This document shows, in pieces, positions 51,930 to 58,933 of a stretch of DNA of 64,000 nt. The stretch comes from CAZRIZ01 sp050950465. Its GTDB lineage: Bacteria > Patescibacteriota > Saccharimonadia > Saccharimonadales > Saccharimonadaceae. Positions within the stretch are counted from its first letter, which is position 1, and each line of letters starts with the position of its first letter. Location of the stretch: NCBI GenBank assembly GCA_050950465.1, contig JBMNHQ010000001.1, positions 310,001 through 374,000 on the forward strand, given 5' to 3'. The notes below the pieces were generated by a model, which was not told where the DNA came from, did no database searches, and saw nothing but the letters and a program-made list of their open reading frames with translations. A program made the position numbers and the translations under genes.

Positions 51930-53093
51930 ATGCAAAGCATAAGTAAATCAAGAACTAGAACAGGAGCAGCTTCATTGTTCATTGTTGTCTTTTCAATATT
52001 GTTGCTAACGATCATCTCTCTAAGCTTCATCAAGATTGCTTTACGTGGTGCTAAATCGGCTAGCGAAAGCGACTTATCGCAATCAGCCTATGATTCGGCT
52101 ATGTCGGGGGTTGAAGATGCTAAGCGCGCTTTGGCTAAGTATGTTCAAAAAGGATGTACGCCAGGTAGTACTGATCGGTTTTGTAAAAGGTTTATAGAAG
52201 GTTATAACGGTAATGACTGCGATATTGTAGCAAAGGCTCTGCATGACTCCGATAGTGCTGCCGATGAAGCGCAACTTAAACCTGGTGGCGGAACGCACGA
52301 CTCCGATCAAGCCTATACTTGTGTCAAAATAACTTATAACACTTTAGACTATTTAAACAGGCTAGAGCAAGAAGATGGATATGATATTATACCGCTTCGG
52401 GCTGTGGGTGATGGCATAGATAGTATTAAGGTTAGGTGGTTTACCGCTGATGACCGAAGCGATCAGACACCGAACTTTAATTTTCCTAGTTCGCCAAAGC
52501 AATTATTGCCTGATAAAGAATGGGAAAATCGTGGTTTGCCCCCTGTGTTGGTTGTGCAATATTTCAAATCCGGAGTGGGTGGCTTAACTGATTATGATAT
52601 TAACGGCAATGCGTTTCATACACTCTACTTAGTTCCGGCTAGTGCGGGCTCTGCTAGTGGAGAGATTAGTAAACTAGATGCTAGGAGTAGTGGAGCTGAT
52701 CAAACGGCGCCATTAGTTCCGGTTAGATGCGAAAATGACCTTTCGGCAAACCAGTACGCCTGTACTTATGAGATTAAATTATCGCCCGATGTAATACCGG
52801 CTTATAGTGACCAATATTACATTAAAATATCTAAGAGGTATTCAGCTAAAACAACTTATCAGGTACAGATGCTGAGTGGGGGTGCTCCTGTTAAGTTTGC
52901 TGGAGTTCAACCGGCTGTTGATTCTAATGGCCGTGCTAATGATTTTTTCCGTCGAGTTGAGGCTAGACTGAGAGTGCCACTAGTGGGTGATATGCCACTT
53001 CCGCATGGTGCAGTCGAAGTTGCTAAAGGTGATTTCTGCAAGAGACTGTCTGTTTACGACTCAGCTCAGTCACCAGACCCAAGCTGTAATTAA
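51930..53093 (+). CDS. PilX/GspK-like minor pilin
   Basis: 387 residues. A basic start is followed by GAASLFIVVFSILLLTIISL, a membrane helix in the PilX_N style (RGAALxxVL) rather than FTxxE. The large outward domain begins ESDLSQSAYDSAMSGVEDAK, typical of the family's following helix, and has several Cys. It is the last gene of the pilus region; its stop overlaps the end of the convergent recombinase gene by four bases. Confidence 0.75.
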   Translation: MQSISKSRTRTGAASLFIVVFSILLLTIISLSFIKIALRGAKSASESDLSQSAYDSAMSGVEDAKRALAKYVQKGCTPGSTDRFCKRFIEGYNGNDCDIVAKALHDSDSAADEAQLKPGGGTHDSDQAYTCVKITYNTLDYLNRLEQEDGYDIIPLRAVGDGIDSIKVRWFTADDRSDQTPNFNFPSSPKQLLPDKEWENRGLPPVLVVQYFKSGVGGLTDYDINGNAFHTLYLVPASAGSASGEISKLDARSSGADQTAPLVPVRCENDLSANQYACTYEIKLSPDVIPAYSDQYYIKISKRYSAKTTYQVQMLSGGAPVKFAGVQPAVDSNGRANDFFRRVEARLRVPLVGDMPLPHGAVEVAKGDFCKRLSVYDSAQSPDPSCN

Positions 53094-54004
53094 AGGTTTT
53101 TGTGAAATTTATTATGCACATCCTTTAGATGAGCGTCAGTTACGTGGGTGTAGATTTGGGTAGTAGCAATACTGCTGTGTCCTAGCATGTCTTGTACGCT
53201 TCGAATGTCGGCCCCATTCATCAGTAGATTGGTGGCAAAGCTGTGGCGCATGGTATGGGGCGAAACTTTTTTAGTAATGCCAGCTAGCTTAGCATAATGA
53301 CTAACGATTCTCTCGACACTTCGATTAGTTAGGCGTCGAAAGTTGCCGTCGTTGGTCGGTCGGCAGTTTCTACTATAACTTATGAAGAGCGGAGGTAGAA
53401 TATCCGTTCTAGTGTCGAGATAGCTCTTTAGTGCGTTGGTAGCGGATTGGCTTATAAAAACTGGTCGATCCTTGGCGCCTTTACCGCGAACCACAAACTC
53501 ACGTCGATCTAAATTAATACGATCGCGGTTTAGGGATGTTAACTCAGATACACGTAGGCCGGATGAAAAGAGTAAATGTATTAAGGCATTGTCTCTTAGA
53601 CCTAGCTCAGTACTTAAATCTATCTCGTCTAACATACGACGAATCTCGTTAGGCTCCAAAAAAGTAACTTGTTTTCGGCTTATTTTAGGCAGTTTAATTT
53701 TACTAGGTTCTAATGAGTCTATATCACGATCTTGAAGATATCCGAGAAAGTTACGTAGGGCAATTAGGTGGTAATTTTGTGTTAAGATTGATAACGCGTC
53801 ACCGTTGTAATTTTCATAACGATTTAACCAGAGGCGGTATTTTCTAACAAATTCACTGGTGATGTCTTGTGGCTTGACGTCGTCGGGTGCAAACTCTAGT
53901 AGTCGATCGATGTATAATTCGTAATTACGGATCGTATACTTTGAACTGCCACGCTCCAACTCCATTGATTCTAAAAAATCATATTTCAGATCACTTAGGT
54001 ACAT
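53090..54004 (-). CDS. Tyrosine recombinase (XerC/XerD-like)
   Basis: 304 residues. An N-terminal SAM-like core-binding domain (about 1-95) precedes a catalytic domain with LRVSELTSLNRDRI (first Arg), GKGAKDRPVFIS (Lys), PHTMRHSFATNLL (His-x-x-Arg), MLGHSSIATTQIY (His and nucleophile Tyr). The length and layout match chromosomal Xer dimer-resolution recombinases rather than phage integrases. It is the only recombinase in the window. A hairpin-promoter element in reverse orientation lies directly upstream, its GATAAT 11 bases from the ATG. Confidence 0.88.
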   Translation of the reverse strand: MYLSDLKYDFLESMELERGSSKYTIRNYELYIDRLLEFAPDDVKPQDITSEFVRKYRLWLNRYENYNGDALSILTQNYHLIALRNFLGYLQDRDIDSLEPSKIKLPKISRKQVTFLEPNEIRRMLDEIDLSTELGLRDNALIHLLFSSGLRVSELTSLNRDRINLDRREFVVRGKGAKDRPVFISQSATNALKSYLDTRTDILPPLFISYSRNCRPTNDGNFRRLTNRSVERIVSHYAKLAGITKKVSPHTMRHSFATNLLMNGADIRSVQDMLGHSSIATTQIYTHVTDAHLKDVHNKFHKNL

Positions 54005-54015
54005 ACTTCTATTAT

Positions 54016-54101
54016 ATTATCATGTAATAACTCTCACCTTCGGAAAAACTGAAGCAAGTTTCGCTTTTCGCTCGGGTGTTATTTATTATACGTAGTATAA
54101 T
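54016..54101 (-). promoter_or_regulatory. Hairpin-promoter element, copy C (between xerC and ndk)
   Basis: On the minus strand: TATAAT (54090-54085), outer stem CACC/GGTG, internal loop CGAGC/CGAA, inner stem GAAAAGCGAA/TTCAGTTTTTC with one mismatch, then GGTGAGAGTTATTACATG and GATAAT. At its other end ATTATACGTAGTATAAT (54085-54101) is a perfect palindrome carrying a -10 for each strand, so one end also serves ndk. This copy looks nearly symmetric. Confidence 0.6.
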
Positions 54102-54128
54102 GGTAATAATCAAAAAAGGAGAAATACT

Positions 54129-54680
54129 ATGAAAGACAGTGATTATCGTGATAAACCGGAGAAAAACCCTGATTTGAACGGAGAAATCCAGCGCAGCTTG
54201 GTCCTGTTTAAACCCGATGCGGTTCAGCGTGGTGTCGTAGGAGAAATTTTAACGCGTTTTGAAAGGTTGGGTCTTAAAATCATCGGGGTTAAGATGGTTG
54301 AGCCGGATGAAGACCATTACTACAAGCACTATGAAGATATTAGTAAGCTGATTACTAGACGGGGTCAGGATGCTTTTGAGGTAACTCTTGAATATATGGC
54401 ACTAGGTCCGGTTATTGCTATGGTTTTTGAAGGAGTAGAGGCTGTGCCAGTAATTCGTAAAATTGTTGGTACAACTGAGCCTCAGGCAGCTCAACCAGGT
54501 ACCATTAGAGGTGATTATGCTCATATTAGTTTCGGCTATGCTAACCCTCGTAATAAATCAATCCCTAATTTAATTCATGCTTCAGGTAATTTAGAAGAAG
54601 CGGAGCAGGAGATTTCTATGTGGTTTAAAAAGGAGGAGCTGTTCGATTACGAAGATCTTAGCGATAAGTATACGCGCTAA
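54129..54680 (+). CDS. ndk: Nucleoside diphosphate kinase
   Basis: Balances NTP pools. 183 residues, longer than the usual 140-150. QRSLVLFKPDAVQRGVVGEI, LGPVIAMVFEGVEAV, the catalytic-His region NLIHASGNLEEAEQEISMWF are all present. Extra residues lie at the N-terminus (about 20, charged), around DISKLITRRGQDAF, and at the C-terminus. AAAAAAGGAG precedes the ATG. Confidence 0.93.
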   Translation: MKDSDYRDKPEKNPDLNGEIQRSLVLFKPDAVQRGVVGEILTRFERLGLKIIGVKMVEPDEDHYYKHYEDISKLITRRGQDAFEVTLEYMALGPVIAMVFEGVEAVPVIRKIVGTTEPQAAQPGTIRGDYAHISFGYANPRNKSIPNLIHASGNLEEAEQEISMWFKKEELFDYEDLSDKYTR

Positions 54681-54705
54681 GGCCTCTCTAGCTGTTATAA
54701 TATGA

Positions 54706-54771
54706 GTATCTGAGAGAAAAGAGAGCTTGCTCTCTTTTCCGAGGATGTGAAATATTACACGATAGTATAAT
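54706..54771 (+). promoter_or_regulatory. Hairpin-promoter element, copy D (upstream of tRNA-Arg)
   Basis: TATAAT (54706-54711), outer stem GTATC/GATGT (G-T pairs allowed), internal loop TGAGA/CGAG, perfect inner stem GAAAAGAGAGC/GCTCTCTTTTC with CTTG loop, dyad GTGAAATATTACAC, TATAAT (54766-54771). The second box is 12 bases from the tRNA 5' end, the normal distance for a tRNA promoter, which suggests that it is the active -10. Confidence 0.7.
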
Positions 54772-54783
54772 ATGACAGTATAC

Positions 54784-54858
54784 GCCCCAATAGTTTAATG
54801 GATAAAACAACTCCGTCCTAAGGTGTAGCTGTTGGTTCGACTCCAGCTTGGGGCACCA
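54784..54858 (+). tRNA. tRNA-Arg (CCT), CCA encoded
   Basis: Acceptor GCCCCAA/TTGGGGC, D arm around TTTAATGGATAAAA, anticodon loop GTCCTAA (anticodon CCT, reads AGG), T arm GTTGGTTCGACTCCAGC, and encoded ACCA. The anticodon stem has one mismatch (T-T). It is immediately downstream of hairpin-promoter copy D. Confidence 0.93.
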
Positions 54859-54934
54859 GTATTTTTTACAACACGCACATAAATTGATGTAAAAACAACA
54901 ATAGTTTAGTAATTACGTAGGAGTGTAGGATAAA

Positions 54935-55987
54935 GTGGCAAAAAAACGCAAGACTTCATTGCCGTTTAGAAAAAAAAGTAAAAAATTGGTTGATTCGGAT
55001 CAGCGAATTACCAACGAAACCCTTGATGATTTTCGCCAGGGTGTTATTGAAAAGGGGCGGAAATTTAAGTATCCCATACAATATGAACGTCATAAGGTAG
55101 TTATAAATGCCAGCATCGTTGCCTTATTGGCATTAATTATTTTGGTTGTATTAACTTGGTGGGGTCTATACCGCTCCAATGCTAATAATTTAGTTTTGTT
55201 TAAATTAACACAAGTTCTACCTATTCCTGCTGGAGTGATTGATGACGAAGTTATTAACTATGGCGATTACTTAGCTCAATACCGGAGTTCATTGCATTAT
55301 TACCAGACCAAGGAAAATTTACCTGACGACGAAGATTCTTTGGAGGAGCTTAAGAGGCAATTTCGTAATCAAGCCTTTCTTAATGCTGCCACAGTGTCTT
55401 TTGCTAAAAAGATAGCCACACGTAATGACATTGTGGTAACTGATCAAGAAAGAAGGGATGATATTAACAGTAAGTTGAGTCATGGTGGCGGTCGATTGTC
55501 TCAGGAATCTTATGATGAAATTATGATGGAAAATTATGGATTGAACCGTGTCGAATATGAACGCCTATTTGTCGAGAATCCATTATTGGTGCGTAAAGTA
55601 ATGTTTGCAATTGATGAAGGAGCTCGTTTATTATCAGAAGAATTGGCAGCTAAAATCGCCTCTGATGGGTCAAATTTTGAAGCTTTGGCTGAGGAATATA
55701 GTGATGGTCGTATAATAACTTCTGATTCAGGTTTGGTGAAACACACCAATAGTGATGGCGGGCGCTCTCGAGCAGCTCTGTCTTTAGAGTTAAATCAAGT
55801 GTCTGGTCCAATTGTTTCAACTGATTCTAGCGGATATTATTTTGTTAAATTAATCTCAAAAGACGATCTGACTTTACGTTATCACTCAATCCTAGTTCCC
55901 TTAGAAGAGTTTAGTGAGCAGCTAGAGGATATTAAGCGCGACGGTCGTATCAAGACCTATGTCAATATCGATATAAATCTTGATTAA
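54935..55987 (+). CDS. Membrane-anchored parvulin-type PPIase (PrsA/SurA-like)
   Basis: 350 residues with a GTG start preceded by GTAGGAG. A basic N-terminus of about 55 residues and one transmembrane segment (about 58-80) are followed by a SurA-N-like helical chaperone region and a parvulin PpiC domain (SNFEALAEEYSDG, then GYYFVKLISKDD). It should assist folding of exported proteins such as the surface proteins and pilins in this window (inference). No lipobox is present. Confidence 0.82.
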   Translation: MAKKRKTSLPFRKKSKKLVDSDQRITNETLDDFRQGVIEKGRKFKYPIQYERHKVVINASIVALLALIILVVLTWWGLYRSNANNLVLFKLTQVLPIPAGVIDDEVINYGDYLAQYRSSLHYYQTKENLPDDEDSLEELKRQFRNQAFLNAATVSFAKKIATRNDIVVTDQERRDDINSKLSHGGGRLSQESYDEIMMENYGLNRVEYERLFVENPLLVRKVMFAIDEGARLLSEELAAKIASDGSNFEALAEEYSDGRIITSDSGLVKHTNSDGGRSRAALSLELNQVSGPIVSTDSSGYYFVKLISKDDLTLRYHSILVPLEEFSEQLEDIKRDGRIKTYVNIDINLD

Positions 55988-56017
55988 CCGAAGTTCTATC
56001 TCTCATCTAATCATTAA

Positions 56018-56061
56018 AAGAAAAAATCGCCACTTTCATGCGTTAGTGTCGATTTTTTCTT
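56018..56061. terminator. Bidirectional terminator between the PPIase gene and tRNA-Asp
   Basis: AAGAAAAAATCG pairs with CGATTTTTTCTT, with a partly paired ACT/AGT interior. T-runs are present on both strands, serving the PPIase gene (plus) and tRNA-Asp (minus). Confidence 0.7.
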
Positions 56062-56138
56062 GGCGGGTCCGACCAGATTCGAACTGGCGATCTCCTCCGT
56101 GACAGGGAGGCGTGATGGACCAACTTCACTACGGACCC
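56061..56138 (-). tRNA. tRNA-Asp (GTC), CCA encoded
   Basis: On the minus strand: acceptor GGGTCCG/CGGACCC, anticodon stem CCTCC/GGAGG with loop CTGTCAC (anticodon GTC), T arm GCCAGTTCGAATCTGGT, 3' end GCCA. Confidence 0.95.
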
Positions 56139-56172
56139 AAGACTAAGTCATGATAGCAAATATATCGCTTAA

Positions 56173-56201
56173 TTGCAACTTTACACCTAAACCAGTATAA
56201 T
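56173..56201 (+). promoter_or_regulatory. tRNA-Thr promoter
   Basis: TTGCAA (56173-56178), 17 bases, TATAAT (56196-56201), nine bases before the tRNA 5' end. Confidence 0.75.
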
Positions 56202-56210
56202 TTTAATTGC

Positions 56211-56286
56211 GCCGCCGTAGCTCAGTTGGTAGAGCGACGCATTCGTAACGCGTAGGTCATCAGTTCAATCCTGATCGGTGGCTCCA
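56211..56286 (+). tRNA. tRNA-Thr (CGT), CCA encoded
   Basis: Acceptor GCCGCCG/CGGTGGC (one G-T), D arm GCTCAGTTGGTAGAGC, anticodon loop TTCGTAA (anticodon CGT, reads ACG), T arm ATCAGTTCAATCCTGAT, 3' end TCCA. The next gene starts eight bases after it and is probably on the same transcript. Confidence 0.95.
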
Positions 56287-56294
56287 TAAAGACT

Positions 56295-56669
56295 ATGCAA
56301 AAGAAGCAACGTATTAATTTATTGCGCCAAATCTCGAGAAATCGATTTTTTTATATCGGTATGCTTTTATCGATTCTTTTTGGTGTGTCATTTACTATTT
56401 ATACCCTACTTTTAGTTAATGCCAATGATGCCTTTGTCTGGTCTCGCTATACCCATTTTGGTATTGCTCATTTTTATCGTGATAAGTGGCACTACTTTTA
56501 TGCTTGGCCTTTGTTTGGTATCACGACAACTGCACTACACACTATTTTGGCCAATCAGAGTCTGAAGCGTGGTAAGAATCGACTAGCGATGGTAATTATC
56601 ATGGCTGCCCTAGTGATTATATTCTTGGCCTTTCTAGTGGTTAGTCGCATAACGAAACTTCCAAGGTAG
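56295..56669 (+). CDS. Small membrane protein, unknown
   Basis: 124 residues with about three transmembrane segments (about 17-39, 70-90 and 98-118) and very basic ends. No motif is recognised. It starts eight bases downstream of tRNA-Thr with no Shine-Dalgarno and ends four bases before the glycosyltransferase gene, so tRNA, this gene and the GT2 gene probably form one transcript. It may assist the glycosyltransferase (inference). Confidence 0.7.
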   Translation: MQKKQRINLLRQISRNRFFYIGMLLSILFGVSFTIYTLLLVNANDAFVWSRYTHFGIAHFYRDKWHYFYAWPLFGITTTALHTILANQSLKRGKNRLAMVIIMAALVIIFLAFLVVSRITKLPR

Positions 56670-56673
56670 TGGT

Positions 56674-58293
56674 GTGGCTAGGTTACCTTCAGAACAGGAC
56701 TTTGAAATACCACTAGATAAGACTAGGTTTTATCGATTTTTTGAGATGCTACCAGGGCTTCTGTCTTTAACCATGGTGGCCTTAACATTCATTCTATCGG
56801 CTATAAATCCACTATGGGGCTCAATTTACATCCTGGCTATTATTATAATTGTTTTTATTAAAGGCTTGGCATTAATCGCTAATTCTTGGGTGGGCTTTCG
56901 TGCTATGCGGCGAGCTACTATTGTAAACTGGCATCAAAGACTTGCGGATCTAGAGGCTGGAGAGGCTTTTCATGATGATGATACAGAATATTACTACGCT
57001 AATCATTTGCGAAATATCAAGAATTACCAGAAGTACCCAAAATTATACCCGAGGGTGAGTAGTGTTTATCATTTAGTTATAATTGCTGCCTACAATGAGA
57101 CAGCTGATGTGCTTGAACCAACAGTTCAAAGTCTAATAAATTCTAGTTGTGATAGAAAGCGGATGATAGTTTGTTTGGCATACGAGGAGCGTGGCGGTGC
57201 ATCAATACGCCAAACTGCATTATCTATATCTAAGAGATACAAAAAACATTTTTATGATTTCGTAGCAGTTAAGCATCCGAAAGGGTTGCCAAATGAAATA
57301 ATAGGAAAGGGTGGAAATATTAGTTTTGCTGGTCGTAAAATGAGTCAATATTTGCGTCAGCAAAAGATCAAGTCGGATAATGTTATCACTACGACACTAG
57401 ATGCGGATAACCGACCTCATCAGGCTTATTTTGATTATGTGGCATATGAATTTATTACTAGACGCAATCGTCAAAATTTAGCTTTCCAGCCCGTGGCTTT
57501 GTTTCTCAATAATATCTGGGACACACCAGCTCCTGTGCGAGTTAGTGCAGCGGGCGATTCAGTGTTTAATACCGTCAATACGGCAAGGATACATAAGATT
57601 CGCAATTTTGCTGCACATTCCCAACCAATGGCGACACTTGAGAAAATGAATTTCTGGAGTGTTCGCACTATTGTTGAGGATGGCCATCAGTATTGGCGTA
57701 GTTTCTTCTTTCTTGGTGGCCAGTATGATATCATTCCTATTCGTGTTCCGATTTATCAGGATGCTGTCTTATCAAGTGGGTATTACAAAACGCTAACTGA
57801 TCGTTTTGTTCAAGTTAGGCGCTGGGCCTATGGTGCCTCTGACGTGCCATATGTGGCAGAAATGATTCGTCGTCATAATAAGAATGTGCCACTAGGAGAG
57901 GCTATTTTTAAATTTCTTGAGCTAACAGAGGGGCATGTTGCTTGGTCATCAACTGCTATAGTTGTCTTATTGGGTGGCTGGATACCATTATTGTTTGGCC
58001 GAGGTGATAATGTGTTTGTGCATCAATTGCCGCTTACGATATCAGCCATTCAAACTATCGCGGTTGTTGGCATTATTTCGACAATTATATTATTCTTTCA
58101 GACTCTACCGATTCGCCCCAGTCGCTATAACAAATGGCGCACCTTGTCGATGTGGTTGCAATGGGTAATTTATCCAATAACAGCCTTTTTTTATGGCTCA
58201 GCCGCCGCTTTCTACTCTCAAATGCGCTTAATGTTCGGCAGATACTTAACTAAGTTCGACGTCACAGACAAAAATACGGTAATAAAAGATTAA
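56674..58293 (+). CDS. Membrane glycosyltransferase, family GT2
   Basis: 539 residues with a GTG start (GTGGCTAGG context). Two N-terminal transmembrane segments (about 27-75), a cytoplasmic GT-A domain (about 125-410) and several C-terminal segments, the layout of processive cellulose-synthase-like enzymes. HLVIIAAYNETADVLEPTVQ begins the nucleotide-binding fold; TTLDADNRP gives the DxD; QVRRWAYGASD supplies the QxxRW acceptor motif. It probably makes or exports a surface polysaccharide or glycolipid. Substrate not predictable. Confidence 0.87.
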   Translation: MARLPSEQDFEIPLDKTRFYRFFEMLPGLLSLTMVALTFILSAINPLWGSIYILAIIIIVFIKGLALIANSWVGFRAMRRATIVNWHQRLADLEAGEAFHDDDTEYYYANHLRNIKNYQKYPKLYPRVSSVYHLVIIAAYNETADVLEPTVQSLINSSCDRKRMIVCLAYEERGGASIRQTALSISKRYKKHFYDFVAVKHPKGLPNEIIGKGGNISFAGRKMSQYLRQQKIKSDNVITTTLDADNRPHQAYFDYVAYEFITRRNRQNLAFQPVALFLNNIWDTPAPVRVSAAGDSVFNTVNTARIHKIRNFAAHSQPMATLEKMNFWSVRTIVEDGHQYWRSFFFLGGQYDIIPIRVPIYQDAVLSSGYYKTLTDRFVQVRRWAYGASDVPYVAEMIRRHNKNVPLGEAIFKFLELTEGHVAWSSTAIVVLLGGWIPLLFGRGDNVFVHQLPLTISAIQTIAVVGIISTIILFFQTLPIRPSRYNKWRTLSMWLQWVIYPITAFFYGSAAAFYSQMRLMFGRYLTKFDVTDKNTVIKD

Positions 58294-58320
58294 TAGCGTC
58301 CTAACAAGATTAGGATGCTA
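58294..58320 (+). terminator. Hairpin after the glycosyltransferase gene
   Basis: TAGCGTCCTAA, loop CAAGA, TTAGGATGCTA (one G-T pair). The T-run after it is weak. Confidence 0.55.
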
Positions 58321-58346
58321 TAAGTAATTGTTTAATTTTGTATGCT

Positions 58347-58445
58347 TTATTTGTCCAAAAAGCTTTGTTTTAAGTCACGCCAAGACATGTTGTATTCAAA
58401 AAACAACTTGAATTCTTCGAGTTCACTAGTGTTATGACGCTTCAT
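58347..58445 (-). CDS. Tiny ORF (32 aa) with perfect promoter
   Basis: A 32-residue frame beginning MKRHNTSELEEFKLFFEYNM and ending QSFLDK; helical and amphipathic by eye, with mixed charge. The ATG lies seven bases after the -10 of a perfect consensus promoter, the same geometry as the leaderless genes of this window. It falls in a gap of about 340 bases between the GT2 gene and tRNA-Val. I know no homologue. A regulatory or toxin-like peptide are both possible; neither is shown. Confidence 0.5.
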   Translation of the reverse strand: MKRHNTSELEEFKLFFEYNMSWRDLKQSFLDK

Positions 58446-58452
58446 ACTTCCC

Positions 58453-58481
58453 ATTATATCACTTATGCTAAATTATGTCAA
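58453..58481 (-). promoter_or_regulatory. Perfect consensus promoter (leftward)
   Basis: On the minus strand: TTGACA (58481-58476), 17 bases, TATAAT (58458-58453). It is positioned for a leaderless start at 58445. Confidence 0.8.
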
Positions 58482-58595
58482 GAGAACATGTTTTGATACA
58501 AAATATCAAACGTGAGATATTTTTCAGTTTACTCAAGATTAAAATATGTGGAAAACTTTAACTGGTTGTGGGTAAGTGAATTAACCTCTTAAATA

Positions 58596-58634
58596 AAAAT
58601 CCTCCATATCGACCTGAATAGTCGCGATGGAGGA
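58596..58634 (-). terminator. tRNA-Val terminator
   Basis: On the minus strand, ATCCTCCAT plus GAC pair with GTC plus ATGGAGGAT, followed by TTTTTATTT. It lies immediately after the tRNA 3' end. Confidence 0.8.
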
Positions 58635-58711
58635 TGGTGGGCGATAAAGGACTTGAACCTTTAACCTCATCCACGTCAAGGATGCGCTCTAGCCAATTGA
58701 GCTAATCGCCC
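58635..58711 (-). tRNA. tRNA-Val (GAC), CCA encoded
   Basis: On the minus strand: acceptor GGGCGAT/ATCGCCC, D arm GCTCAATTGGCTAGAGC, anticodon stem CATCC/GGATG with loop TTGACGT (anticodon GAC), T arm AAAGGTTCAAGTCCTTT, 3' end ACCA. Confidence 0.95.
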
Positions 58712-58767
58712 CTAGGTAGAGTAATTTTATCAGAAAATCATTAATTTTTCAATTTTTGTGATACAAT

Positions 58768-58919
58768 ATCCCTATTGACGTTGATAGTGTCCACCAAACA
58801 CTGGAGTCCCCGAGGCACATCTGGGTAAATTGTGTCAACAAGAGAGCTCTGTCTAGCAGAGAAGTCCGGTGGAACCGCCCGCTTGGGTCCGAACGCGCAA
58901 GTTTTTGCGTATTTTTTAT
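58768..58919 (+). promoter_or_regulatory. T-box leader of thrS
   Basis: A TACAAT (58762-58767) starts a leader of about 160 nt. It has a stem-I-like base pairing (GTTGA with TCAAC), internal hairpins (AGTGT/ACACT, CTCTG/CAGAG) and the T-box signature GGTGGAACCGC near 58870. A terminator-like hairpin (ACGCGCAAG with TTTTTGCGT) and a T-run precede the AAGGAGAGG ribosome-binding site. T-box leaders sense uncharged tRNA, here presumably tRNA-Thr. I could not assign the threonine specifier codon with confidence. Confidence 0.8.
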
Positions 58920-58933
58920 TAAGGAGAGGTTTT

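Noticed and set aside
53090..54004. Tyrosine recombinase as sign of an integrated element
   Set aside because: Length and motifs match housekeeping Xer proteins. No attachment-site duplication of the nearby tRNAs, phage genes or other integrase cargo is visible.
58832..58933. N-terminal extension of thrS by 34 residues
   Set aside because: The extension runs through the T-box and terminator and shows no TGS-like sequence. The ATG at 58934 has a proper ribosome-binding site.
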